Source: Auriscalpium vulgare
Taxonomy: Eukaryota > Basidiomycota > Agaricomycetes > Russulales > Auriscalpiaceae
DNA length: 64,000 nt
Assembly: GCA_019915015.1 (NCBI GenBank)
Contig: JAHBBC010000030.1
Span: 424,079-488,078, forward strand
Direction: 5' to 3'
In this document: in pieces, positions 45,341-54,572 of the stretch
Numbering within the stretch: position 1 is the stretch's first letter
How the letters are laid out: each line of letters starts with the position of its first letter
The notes under the pieces: generated by a model
The model's input: only the letters and a program-made list of their open reading frames with translations
The model's database searches: none
Told to the model about the DNA's origin: nothing
Position numbers and translations under genes: made by a program

Positions 45341-46001
45341 CACTCCCTCGAGCGAAAACGCCAACAGGAAACAGGGACAGAAAATGGGAAGGGGGAATCA
45401 AAGGGGACGGGAAAAGCATAACAGCAGAAGGATAAAGATAGAAGATGATGACATGCCTAGTAACCCCAGACAGTAGGAGATCCTAGCGCCTGACCCAACT
45501 CCTGGACTGATCCTGCCACTCCCTGGCTCTGGACGCACTCCCAGCCTGTCCAACCTGACCAACTTCCAAGCCCATGTCTTCATCTCCCCGCCAGCCAACC
45601 AACTACTCGGTGATGCAATTGCGCACCTAAAGCCCCGAAGCCGGACTCTCTCTGTGTGGCCGGATGCCACCTATCCCGAGAGCAGACGATGCTCTGTGAG
45701 GCGTGAGCCTCATGTCCCGTAGCGCGGACAGCGGATGACGACGACAGCAAGAACAGCGGAACGTCGAGTGAGGGGGGGAATCGGAAAGGAGCGTTGAAGA
45801 AGGGGGAAGGGATTTAAGGCCCAATGACAAGACAAGTGTTGATGCCCACCTGGGCTACGACGCGAGGTACGGTCACGCGAAGGCGCTGCGGCACGAGGTC
45901 CAGTTACGTGCCCACGACGCACGACTGAGACAGGACAGCCGGTGTCCACTGTCAAGGCAAGAGGCCGGTCGATGTTCCCAACGACCAAGGTAGACGGATT
46001 A

Positions 46002-46217
46002 TGTTGAGGATTGGCTCCGCGCACAAGGACGACGAGGGACAACGAAGGATGTTCGAATTAGCGCCGGATAGCGTATACGAAGCTGGGCGTAATCCGTAAG
46101 GGATATTGTAGCAAAAGAGCTAGCTACATGTCCACGGAATAAGGTTCGTACGTACTGTACAGTACCCGGAAGATGCCGGCGCGGCGTTGAGCTCGACACG
46201 CACGTGATATTCCAACA
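46002..46217 (-). repeat. LTR (5' LTR if sense is minus)
   Basis: Appears identical to 45125-45340 over all 216 bases by direct reading; followed by the second TCAGT copy at 46218-46222. Confidence 0.92.
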
Positions 46218-46285
46218 TCAGTTAGCTCTTCCTTCGCCGTCTTTCTATCTTTCTTTGTCACAGCCGGAGTTGTCGGGGTCATATA

Positions 46286-46869
46286 GGATGTCCCTGGAAG
46301 ATATATGCGCGCCGTCTATGCTCTCAATGGAACGACGAAGCGAACGCTCTGCAGCGGTTACTGGATGCACAGACCACATCCTTTCTAGAAGAGCGCGAGC
46401 ATCGACCTCTTCCTGGTCATGCAGGACGGGCAACTTATCTATCAGCGGTGTGTGCGTATTTAATTTCAGCTGACTATGGCGCGCCAACTGACCCGCAGAC
46501 TGAAGTTGGCCCTTATGTGCTGCGGAGTCATGCGACCGCCTCGTATCCGTCGCCGAAGTACAACACCGACACCTCATTTTACCAGTCGATCGTACAGCAT
46601 GTCAAGACTTCAGGCGGTATGTGACATCGCTTGCACCAACGCTGCCAGTGAACGTTTGGTCACCGGTGGTGCGCGCTGTGCTGTACGGCGCCGACGAGCC
46701 GCGCAGTTGTAGGGAACTCTCGGCTACAATGCAGGTCGACTCAGCGGTGGGGCTGACGCATCGGAAAGACAGGAGCTACCCACCGCGCATGTTCTCCGTG
46801 ACGGGCGTCTGTTTAGGATACCCGAAGCGCACAAACTGGCTCCGATTGCATGGCGATGCACAACAGTAG
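46286..46869 (+). pseudogene. Coding-like segments in shifted frames, unknown gene
   Basis: One frame reads SQWNDEANALQRLLDAQTTS and FLEEREHRPLPGHAGRATYL up to a GTGTGTGC donor. After a 50-bp intron to CCGCAG it continues TEVGPYVLRSHATASYPSPK and FYQSIVQHVKTSG. The next stretch (VTSLAPTLPVNVWSPVVRAV onward to TAG at about 46869) is open in another frame with no acceptable intron between. No family recognised. It may be a gene broken by frameshift or one cut from its 5' part by the LTR insertion just upstream. Confidence 0.35.
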
Positions 46870-47198
46870 CTGCTCCTATAGCATAGCACTGGGCTGCGGG
46901 CAGCTGTTGTCTCCTGTCAAATGGTCACGCCGCTAGCCACAGGCCCGACGTTAGCCACAGGCCGACTTCGACAGTGCAGGTGCACAGGAATTTCGGGGCA
47001 GTGCGGCAACACATGCACCGGTATGTGCATATTCACTCTGGCGACAGCTCACAGCTGACTCACATTCAGAGCCATCAAACGCGCATCGCGAGCCAGTGGA
47101 GGTGGAGAATGTAGTGTCGATGTGTTCATTATCGGTGAGCACGTGTAAGTCGTACGGTCACTATCGTGTAGAGGAGCTATCGAGGGTAACCTGCTCAG
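46870..47198. other. Intergenic
   Basis: No gene recognised; 3' flank of zinc-finger gene B. A short repeat (gccacaggcccgac then gccacaggccgac) lies at about 46936-46970. Confidence 0.45.
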
Positions 47199-47969
47199 TC
47201 ATCTGTTCATCGTGTCGTCATCGTCGCTATCGTCTAGCTCGTCAATTTCCTCTGAGTCCGACTCACTCGCCGACCTTCTCGCCGACCCTCTCGCTGACCC
47301 TCTCGCTGCCTCTGATCCTCCCAGAGTCTCCGCTCCACGTCCGCCTTCCGACTGACTCTCGTCCGAGGTACTCCCTGCGTCTTCCTCTTCTGACCACCGC
47401 GCAGTTCGAAGTGGACGGACCACCTGGTGCGTCGTCCTGGCCTCCGCCTCGTCCACCTTTGGAATCGGCACGTCATCGCCTGCGATTGTACCGTCATCCT
47501 CCCTCTCCGATCCGCGACCCTCGCTCTCGCGCTTTCGAGCCTCCTCCTGCGCCTGCAATCGCTGGCATCTATCATTCGTCTTCTGGTGTCGCCATACCGC
47601 GTCTGGGCGGCTAAGGGTCTTCCCACAATACTCGCAGGAGTATTTGGTGCCATTGTGCGCCGCAGACTTCTTCAGGTGCCGCTGCAGGTCATACGTCCTG
47701 TTGAAGCTCTTCTGGCAGGTGCTGCAATACGTCTCACGTGGGAGTGTGGACGTTCGCTGCACCCTTCGCTTCTTCGCGGGCGGCCCGCTGGGAGTGGCGT
47801 CTGAGACGTTGTCCTCAACAGCCGTCTCATCGTCCGTGTGTGTGGCGCGCTGGCTACCTGACGCCTTTTCAAGGTCATGGGTTGAGTTTCGCATGACAGG
47901 CAACGGTCCAGCTGGAGCTGGTTGCGCCACGGCGGTGGGCGTGGTCAACTGTGCCGACGACTTCAACAT
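47199..47969 (-). CDS. Zinc-finger protein B: C2H2/C2HC finger pair with acidic tail
   Basis: Putative nuclear DNA-binding protein, single exon of 256 residues from ATG 47969 (MLKSSAQLTTPTAVAQPAPA). A basic NLS-like PAKKRRVQR lies at about 65-73. Fingers at about 82-138 are CSTCQKSFNRTYDLQRH with H-x6-H, then CEYCGKTLSRPDAVWRH ending in Cys (C2HC). The tail is Arg/Ser/Glu-rich, with a 12-bp tandem repeat (about 47276-47320) coding repeated Gly-Ser-Ala-Arg, and ends in an acidic run (DSEEIDELDDSDDDD). It is paralogous to the genes at 37687-38790 and 48657-49298, which share finger spacing, the SFNR/RFNR core and a DEL-type acidic tail. Targets unknown. A transcriptional role is inference from the fingers, NLS and acidic end. 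Confidence 0.85.
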   Translation of the reverse strand: MLKSSAQLTTPTAVAQPAPAGPLPVMRNSTHDLEKASGSQRATHTDDETAVEDNVSDATPSGPPAKKRRVQRTSTLPRETYCSTCQKSFNRTYDLQRHLKKSAAHNGTKYSCEYCGKTLSRPDAVWRHQKTNDRCQRLQAQEEARKRESEGRGSEREDDGTIAGDDVPIPKVDEAEARTTHQVVRPLRTARWSEEEDAGSTSDESQSEGGRGAETLGGSEAARGSARGSARRSASESDSEEIDELDDSDDDDTMNR

Positions 47970-48656
47970 AGTGGGTTGCGCGTGGTGGAGCGGCGGGGTT
48001 TGGAACGAATCTGATATCTGAAGCAGGTGGCAGATGGTCGGCGGGATAAGGAATAATGGGGAAGCGACAGCCCGTAATTATACACAGGTGTAGGCGCCTG
48101 TTGATGTGAGTGGGTCTTTAGTTGTTTGCCTGCCCTTCGCATACCCGTCCTTTATTATTGTATGACGCATGCTTCGCTGCGCGCTTTCTAGACCGATCTG
48201 ACCAAAGCATCCTTGTCAAGGACGTTTAAAGCACCAGGGCCTGTCGGCTATCATGCCAACTCCTGCACGTTGCCGCGACCGATCCTCATGCCAACCCCGT
48301 TTCTCCATGCCTCGAATTGTTCTCTTATGCAGGCTCTTGTGTGACGAGCGACAGCATTCTGCGTGTGCACTGCATCGCGGCGTCCGCCGCCATTGTACTC
48401 CCATCGCGAACGCGGTTGCCTTGTTCTTCGTGATCCCCGTCGCGACCTTGTCTGACATCGCGCAGCGCTGCCTATAGGACAAACAACATGCCTAGTATGT
48501 GCATGGGCGTCCAGGTGAGCAGCTATTGCAACTTCATGGGCAGGGTGAGAGGGTAGCGGGAGCATGGCCGTTTGAGAGTACCATATGCAGAGCGAAGCCG
48601 TGCGTTACAATGTTGATGTGTCCGTTTCGTGGTTGTACTTGTGTGTGTGTGTCCCC
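47970..48656. other. Intergenic between tandem zinc-finger genes
   Basis: Upstream region of zinc-finger gene B and 3' flank of gene C. No further gene recognised; short overlapping frames only. Confidence 0.5.
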
Positions 48657-49298
48657 TCATGCCTCTGCACCGCCCTCGTCCATGTAGTCGTCGTCCGCCA
48701 ACTCGTCGACCTCGTCCTCGTCGGACGCAGCACCCGCGCGCGGGCCCTTGGCTGGCCTGCCATCAGCCATCTCGACGTCCCCGTCCTTGGCCTGCCCGCC
48801 GCCCGCCTCCCCGTCGCCTTCGCCTGCCACCGACGCACCCTCGGCCGCCACGTCTCCCGCACCCCCCGCCCCGTCCGCCGTGTCGTCGGAATCCTGCTTC
48901 ACGTGACCTGCCTGTATCCTCATGCACTCGACGTCCATCCGCTGATGTCGCAGCACCGCGTCCGCCCTGCTCATGCGCTTCCCGCAGAACCAGCACTCCC
49001 GCCCATCGCCACCGTGAGCTTGCGAGCGCAGGTGGCGCGTCAGGTCCCACGGCCGGTTGAAGCGTTTCTTGCACTGATCGCACCACGTCGGGTCCTCGGC
49101 GGACTCGTCCTTCTTCTTGGCCCGCAACTTGCGACGTTTGGCGGGAGGTGGCGCTGGGACGGTCTCCTGTGGAGGAGGGTCGGCCGGGGCAGGCTTGTCG
49201 GGGACGTGGGACGGGCCCGCGCGGGGAGGCTGCGGGGTGCGTGTCGCTGCGGGCTGGTCTGCGGTCTTGTCGCGTGGAGGATCGCGTGTGCGCGCCAT
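48657..49298 (-). CDS. Zinc-finger protein C: C2H2/C2HC finger pair with acidic tail
   Basis: Single exon of 213 residues from ATG 49298 (MARTRDPPRDKTADQPAATR). The frame stays open to 49562 upstream, but that part overlaps a minus-strand TATATA (about 49457-49462) and likely leader, so the inner ATG is preferred. The Pro-rich N-terminus is followed by a basic NLS (AKRRKLRAKKK, about 53-63). Fingers at about 73-128 are CDQCKKRFNRPWDLTRH with H-x5-H, then CWFCGKRMSRADAVLRH closing with Cys (C2HC). The tail is Gly/Ala/Glu-rich and ends in an acidic run (DEDEVDELADDDYMDEG). It is the closest relative of gene B in tandem orientation 0.7 kb away, and also related to gene A. Together they look like a local family expansion. 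Confidence 0.85.
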   Translation of the reverse strand: MARTRDPPRDKTADQPAATRTPQPPRAGPSHVPDKPAPADPPPQETVPAPPPAKRRKLRAKKKDESAEDPTWCDQCKKRFNRPWDLTRHLRSQAHGGDGRECWFCGKRMSRADAVLRHQRMDVECMRIQAGHVKQDSDDTADGAGGAGDVAAEGASVAGEGDGEAGGGQAKDGDVEMADGRPAKGPRAGAASDEDEVDELADDDYMDEGGAEA

Positions 49299-51128
49299 GG
49301 AGTGTGGCGGGCTGATGGGGGTGCGATGGGGGCTGGATAAGGTTGCGGGAGGGCGAACCGACGCGTGCCGGAAGATATACGGTGCGATGGGCGCTTGATG
49401 AGGGGGGGGGTGCGAGACCAAGGCTCTTTCGACTGTGACGGCTTCTTTGCTGCGGTTATATATCGACCCCTCGTCTGATGGCTGCGCGGGAAATTCCACG
49501 CGCGGAAGTCCCTTGCCAGTCACAGGACCGCTCGGGTATATTTGCATAGCCTGCAACGCCACCGCGAGGTGGCAGCGCGAGCCTCATGCCATTAATTGCC
49601 ACATTTGCCACATGGCCGTTGCAAGGGCGCCCCACCGCCGACCCAGCCCATGCACAGCCCTCATCCCGTTGCCGACCCCGTGCGTGCGCCCGCCGCTCCC
49701 TCCGGCACAGCATCCTTGTCGCCCTCGTCGGGTGGCAAGCCGGAGGCTCTGCCCTGGCTCTGCCTTCCCAGCCTTGCCGCTGTCTGACTGGCATCGCGCT
49801 GGCGTCGCTTAGCAGGGCGACTACCGCCCCGGTCCGTCACCTCGACATCGCCATGTGGCGGCCGCCCGCCATCGATAACATCCCTGGATTGCGCTTCCGA
49901 TCCGCCGCCACAGCCTCGTGCCTCGACAGAACCACCGGATAATGCAAACTTACTTGACAACAAACGCCCCTCGCTTCGCTCCGAGAAAACATCACGTAGC
50001 GCAGTGCACGGGGTCCGACCTCGGCTGCAGAGTACGCAATCTATGCAACCTTCGCTGACGACACGTCTCTTGTCCTCAAATGCTGTACGCAGAATTTTTG
50101 TAGACCATGCGAACGATGGCTGTGAGCATCGCGATATCTACTGTGCTGTATCTCAAATATCCACTCACTTGTGCTCCAGGCCACATGAATCATTTTGGAA
50201 AGATTCTGCCTTCGCTGGATGTAGTGTCTGCAGAGGCCTTCGGAATGCACGCACGCACACACTCGGAAGCCTCGGCGTGCGGATGTCTCCCAACAGCAGG
50301 AATTACATCCATATCACTGCTAGGTGTACAGGGAAGCTCGAACAGCTCTCAGTCACGGCGAAGACACCAGATCTTGCCTTCTGTGTATAACTGTCCCCGA
50401 CTTTGCTGGCCGTCCTGCCCACAACGCGTGGCACCCTGCCGTCAACTTGAGCTCTCCTGTTGGCTGACAAGCTAGTCAACGGGCTCCACCGGCCAATGAT
50501 TTGTATATCCTTCGTACAGCAACCCTCTCTCGACCGTCGACTCATGCCAGTGTGAGTGTGTGTCATGTGGAGCTGTTGTCGAGTCTATATGGGTACAGTT
50601 AGTCTGCTCTGGATGGGCTGATTTCACGGCGCACGGCTCGACGCTGCCTTTCGGCACGGCGGCCACAGCAACGACAGAATATATCTTGTGCGCGCGCACA
50701 AAGTAGTCTCCCTGGCTGACCTTACCCACAGAAGGCAGTCGGTACAACGCTGTACAACGCCTTTCATGCCATCATTTAAGCATCAAAGAATACAACAGTG
50801 GCAAAATCATCGAGCGCGGTCCTCGGGGTCTCGCCTGGCATTTGATAACACCGAACGTTCCATGTGTTGTCGCTACCAGTTCGTCAATAGAGACATCAGC
50901 TCGATCTAAATAAGGTGCTCGCGCTCAAGCAGCGGGACAGGGCGGGTAGCGTAACATTAACGACAGTGAGTACAAGATACAGATACACAAGGGTTGGTGT
51001 TGTACTACGCCGACTAATCGACAACAAGTACTGTACACATGACGAGAGCTTGAGACAAGGAAGACCTGATCCTGATTTGCATGGACGCCCATCGTCGACC
51101 GCCGCGCAGCGCCGATCACGGCCCGCAC
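49299..51128. other. Intergenic, no gene recognised
   Basis: GC-rich up to about 49950, then more even composition. It includes the promoter of zinc-finger gene C and the dispersed repeat copy at 50703-50737. If the MARVEL-like gene has a further exon it would lie at about 50896-51060. Confidence 0.45.
50703..50737 (+). repeat. Dispersed short repeat, copy 2
   Basis: Matches 36675-36708 (same strand) with two substitutions and one added base, 14 kb away. No terminal structure was seen. Confidence 0.55.
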
Positions 51129-51814
51129 TCACGCGCGGTACTCCGACGTCTGCGGGAACGAGCCGCTCTCGCGCGGGTACCTGACGCCGTGGAACGGCTC
51201 CATCAAGGCGCCGTTCGCGACCGCGTAGACGACGCTCGTGGCCAGCAGGCCAAAGATTGTTATCCAGCCCAGCCAGGCAAACGCCACGAGCGCCGAGAGC
51301 ACGCGGCACGTGTGGAAGTGCCAGCACCAGTTCAGGTCGCCCCACATTGACGACGCGACGGCCGCGCCGACGAGCCAGAACAGGAACAGCACCGAAAGCG
51401 TGGCAATCTCGGCGGCGAATGTGAAGATCTGGCCGTTCTCGCGCCGCTTGACGATGGCGTGCACGCTGCGTGGGTAAGGGTTAGCACGCTCGGGGCGGAG
51501 GGTAGAGACGCAGGCGCACATAAATGGGACAAGGAGCATCGTGATGAGCGTCGAGAAGAGCAATTCGGCGACAATAGGGTCATAGAAACTATGCCCATTG
51601 TTCAGCGGGTCGTGGTTGGACAGGTGGGTGGTGTAGTTGATGCGGTCCGCTGTGAGGCCCAGCAACACGAGCGAAAACACAAACTGGGATGAAAGCAAGC
51701 ATGCTCCTGTCAGCCCAGCACGCCACAGAAGTGAACGCCACCGCGACAGCGGCCCTTGTGCGCACTCACCAGGAGACAATACAAGAAAATGCGAATCGGG
51801 TAGATGAGCGCCAT
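51129..51814 (-). CDS. Four-TM MARVEL-like membrane protein
   Basis: Probably a membrane-organising protein of the fungal MARVEL type. ATG 51814 starts MALIYPIRIFLYCLL, which is TM1 and is cut by a GTGAGTGC donor. Exon 2 continues FVFSLVLLGLTADRINY, a loop with THLSNHDPLNNGHSFYDP, then TM2 (VAELLFSTLITMLLVPFM). After a short intron comes SVHAIVKRRENGQIFTFAAE, TM3 (IATLSVLFLFWLVGAAVAS), WGDLNWCWHFHTCRVLSA, and TM4 (VAFAWLGWITIFGLLATSVV). The tail ends SEYRA with TGA at 51129-51131. The stop overlaps a GTGAGTGC donor, so a further exon downstream is possible. Topology is clear; the family name rests on overall pattern. Confidence 0.7.
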
Positions 51815-54572
51815 GGACGCGAGGAGGTCAGAGTGAAGATGTTGGGATGGATGGGAAGTTCGCGGTGTCAGTTTCCAGGCTTTATATCGGCACTGGCGCC
51901 ATGGCAGCCGTCGTGCAGGTTCTCCCCGCAGGCCGAGACCGGAGTCTGTTGGCGGACACGTGACGCGTAGTCGCCAGGCGCGAGGCTGCAACGCGTTTGC
52001 CTGCTGGCTGCTATGTTGGTTCGCTCCTCCGCACCGCCTCTTGTAGTTCCTGCCTGTGCGGATCGAGGGGGCCGCCACTGGTCGATGGAGTTCCCGTCAT
52101 GGCCTGCCACGTTGATCAGGTTCGGTGGGAGATGAAGTACGAGTTTGGGCTAGGTTGACGTCAAGATGGTGAGTGTATAGGGTTCGAGAACATGCCTTGA
52201 TCCACGATGAGCACTGTGACACGCCGCGTGCAGTCGTACGGCGCAGCCTTGGCGCATATTGGTCACCGGAGCTGGAGAGGTTTGAAGCGTCCCCCACTGG
52301 AGCGACGCAGTTGCTGCAGCGCAACACACGGCACAGCGGAATCCCATCTATAGTCGACGCTGTTAGGATTGAAGCATTTGTCGGGACATGCTATGTGAGC
52401 TCGGGGAATGCCGAGTAATGCCAAGTGCGCGTCATGTGCACTCTCCCTGAGGCAGAGTAGACAGATTCAACCTTCGCGGGCTCAGGCTCAGGCCACCACC
52501 AGCGGTCGGTCATACCAGTTGCGCCCCGGCCTAGTCCCCTTAGCTTCCCCTCATAGTAGCAGAGGATAGTCGTTCTGATCGTAAGACCCCTGGTCTACGA
52601 GATATTCGTAGTACGTGCTACTTTCTCAAAACATGATCACTGTGCTCACCTCCTCACCCTTCCCCCGCAACATCCGCATCTTGACCACCTCAACAAGGCA
52701 AAAAATAGCGATTGATGGCGCTTTGCCTCGGACGACGCGCTCATCGCCGACATTTACTATCACAGTTTAGTTTGTCTCGCGCCAGCGTATACCCAAAGAT
52801 ATTGACTTAGATCCCGTGAGGCTCACATCAATTGTACGGACTCTTTAAGCTGCCTAGTCTCCGCCGGGAATTAGATGCAAGGCATGCGCAGAGCACCGAG
52901 TAAGTACCACATCGTTCGTCTTCAACGTCATTTCTTTTATGCTGATCCCGCAGTCTCCGCTTGTATCCTATGGAAGGTAAAACTTATCAAAGCATGAGCT
53001 CGAGGTCTGACTTACACCTGATCTTTTTCCACCTCTCAATAGGCCTTCTTTGTTCTTGCCTTGAGGAAGTACTGTGCGCTCAATTTTTGGTCTCACACCG
53101 ACATCTAGGTTGACTATTTCTCGCATTTCACCCGACAGCACATGGTTCGACGGCGTGGCGACAGAGCACGCCTAGCGTCTAGATTTCAGGCGAGTAAGGC
53201 CGCCCCTCTCAACACACACATTCCTATGCTAGCTCCTGCTCGCGACCCTCCGCTTCTAGTACTAACCCATGCATCTCACGGAATATGGTCGGCATCTGGT
53301 AAATCGACAGCGGTAGTGTTAATCGATTGCTACCCGTGCTTACGCTCGCCTACACGATTGACACCCTATCCGAGAAGTTGCCGTCCCTGCGCCATCGCTC
53401 ATGGCTGTGATTACCCGCCCGCATGCGCCTGGCCACCGAAGACCCGTACCCCAAACTACCCCACGGCTTCTTGCGCGCTATACATAACACGATTTAAGCT
53501 CGCTCATTTGGATCCTGCCGTTCGTCCGCCGCGTGTGCGTCTTCCTTCAATTCAGTTCCGGGCTAGAGGTACGCATGGCAGCGCCATAGCAGAAGAGTAT
53601 TTTGCGCCGCTGGGCTTGTCGTTTCACTTGGAATCGGCCGTCTCGCACGCGAAGGTCGGGTAGAAGACCCGGCTAAGACCCGGCGATTTGGGTCTGCGGT
53701 ATTTCTCAACGACTTGTGAAGAATTGCGCCTCGGACGTACCGTACCTTTCCCGCGACATGCGCATCGAACATGTGGTCGGCCAAAGATCTCGCCTTATCA
53801 TCGGCAGGTCATCAGGGTTGTCATTCAATGAAGCGTTCCCTTCTGACCATTCCTTGCATACCTTGGACTCAGAGTCCCATTACAGCGGCGAAGCATCCAA
53901 CACCACAGGTTCTCCGATGCCTTCTAATGCTTGTTATTTTGGGGAAGTTGTCTGCGAAAGAGTGAGTAAATATAGTAATTCAACATGCAGGGTGGCACGG
54001 GAGTCTTCGACAACGTGGGCAGACTCTCTTTTGCAATACTTTCACGATGAACCTTCTGGTTCTACGCCATGCAGGCCAGCCTGGTGCGCTCTCGAGCGAT
54101 CCGATGACCGCGCGGCGACGGCGACAAGTTGCCGCGTGGCACAGAGCGTTTTACTGGGGTCATTCTCCCGACACCGTACCTGGCTGGACGGATCTAAAGC
54201 AGCTTGCATACTCTCATATTTTACTCCCTCTGTTGATTCATGAGGAGATCGCGTGGGCTAGCCTAAGTTCGACAGACGCATCGGCCCTTGTCGGCCCGCG
54301 CTGCCGTGAGCGTGGGACTCCGATAGGTTTGTTGTTGCGCTCCGGCTCTCACCAACACACCCACTTTCATTTAGCCCACGTTCCATTACAATACAGATAT
54401 GTAGCAATTTCTACCCAGAAAAGATAGCGCATGGATAGCGTTCTCAAATTCGTGAGCTCTTCAAACATCTTATGCGTTGTGCACCATCCAATGAAGACAC
54501 GCCAGACTGACGACAGAGGTGCTTTGATTTCTCATGACACGAATACTCAAGAACTACTACCACACTGCATTT
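51815..54572. other. Large intergenic region, no gene recognised
   Basis: Open frames at 53142-53663, 53716-54243 and 54047-54427 are longer than average but show no domain, no start context and no splice continuity. Composition is near neutral. It may hold promoters, UTRs or a decayed gene. No inverted or direct repeat of note was found by eye. Confidence 0.4.

Larger units (their letters stand above)
45125..46217 (-). mobile_element. Short non-autonomous LTR retroelement (TRIM/LARD-like), recent
   Basis: Two 216-bp direct repeats (45125-45340 and 46002-46217) appear identical base for base. They begin TGTTG and end CAACA as LTRs do, and flank a 661-bp interior. The whole is bordered by the same five bases, TCAGT (45120-45124 and 46218-46222), as a target-site duplication. 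Read on the minus strand the LTR starts TGTTGGAATATC, like Ty1/copia LTRs, and a purine run GAGGGAG lies right before the 3' LTR, so minus is the likely sense. The interior has no full gag, protease or RT. One short frame contains a VDTG motif that could be a protease remnant or chance. Identical LTRs mean a very young insertion, moved by an autonomous relative. Confidence 0.92.

Noticed and set aside
48657..49562. 301-codon version of zinc-finger protein C starting at 49562
   Set aside because: The extra part spans a minus-strand TATATA and likely leader; the ATG at 49298 is a better start.
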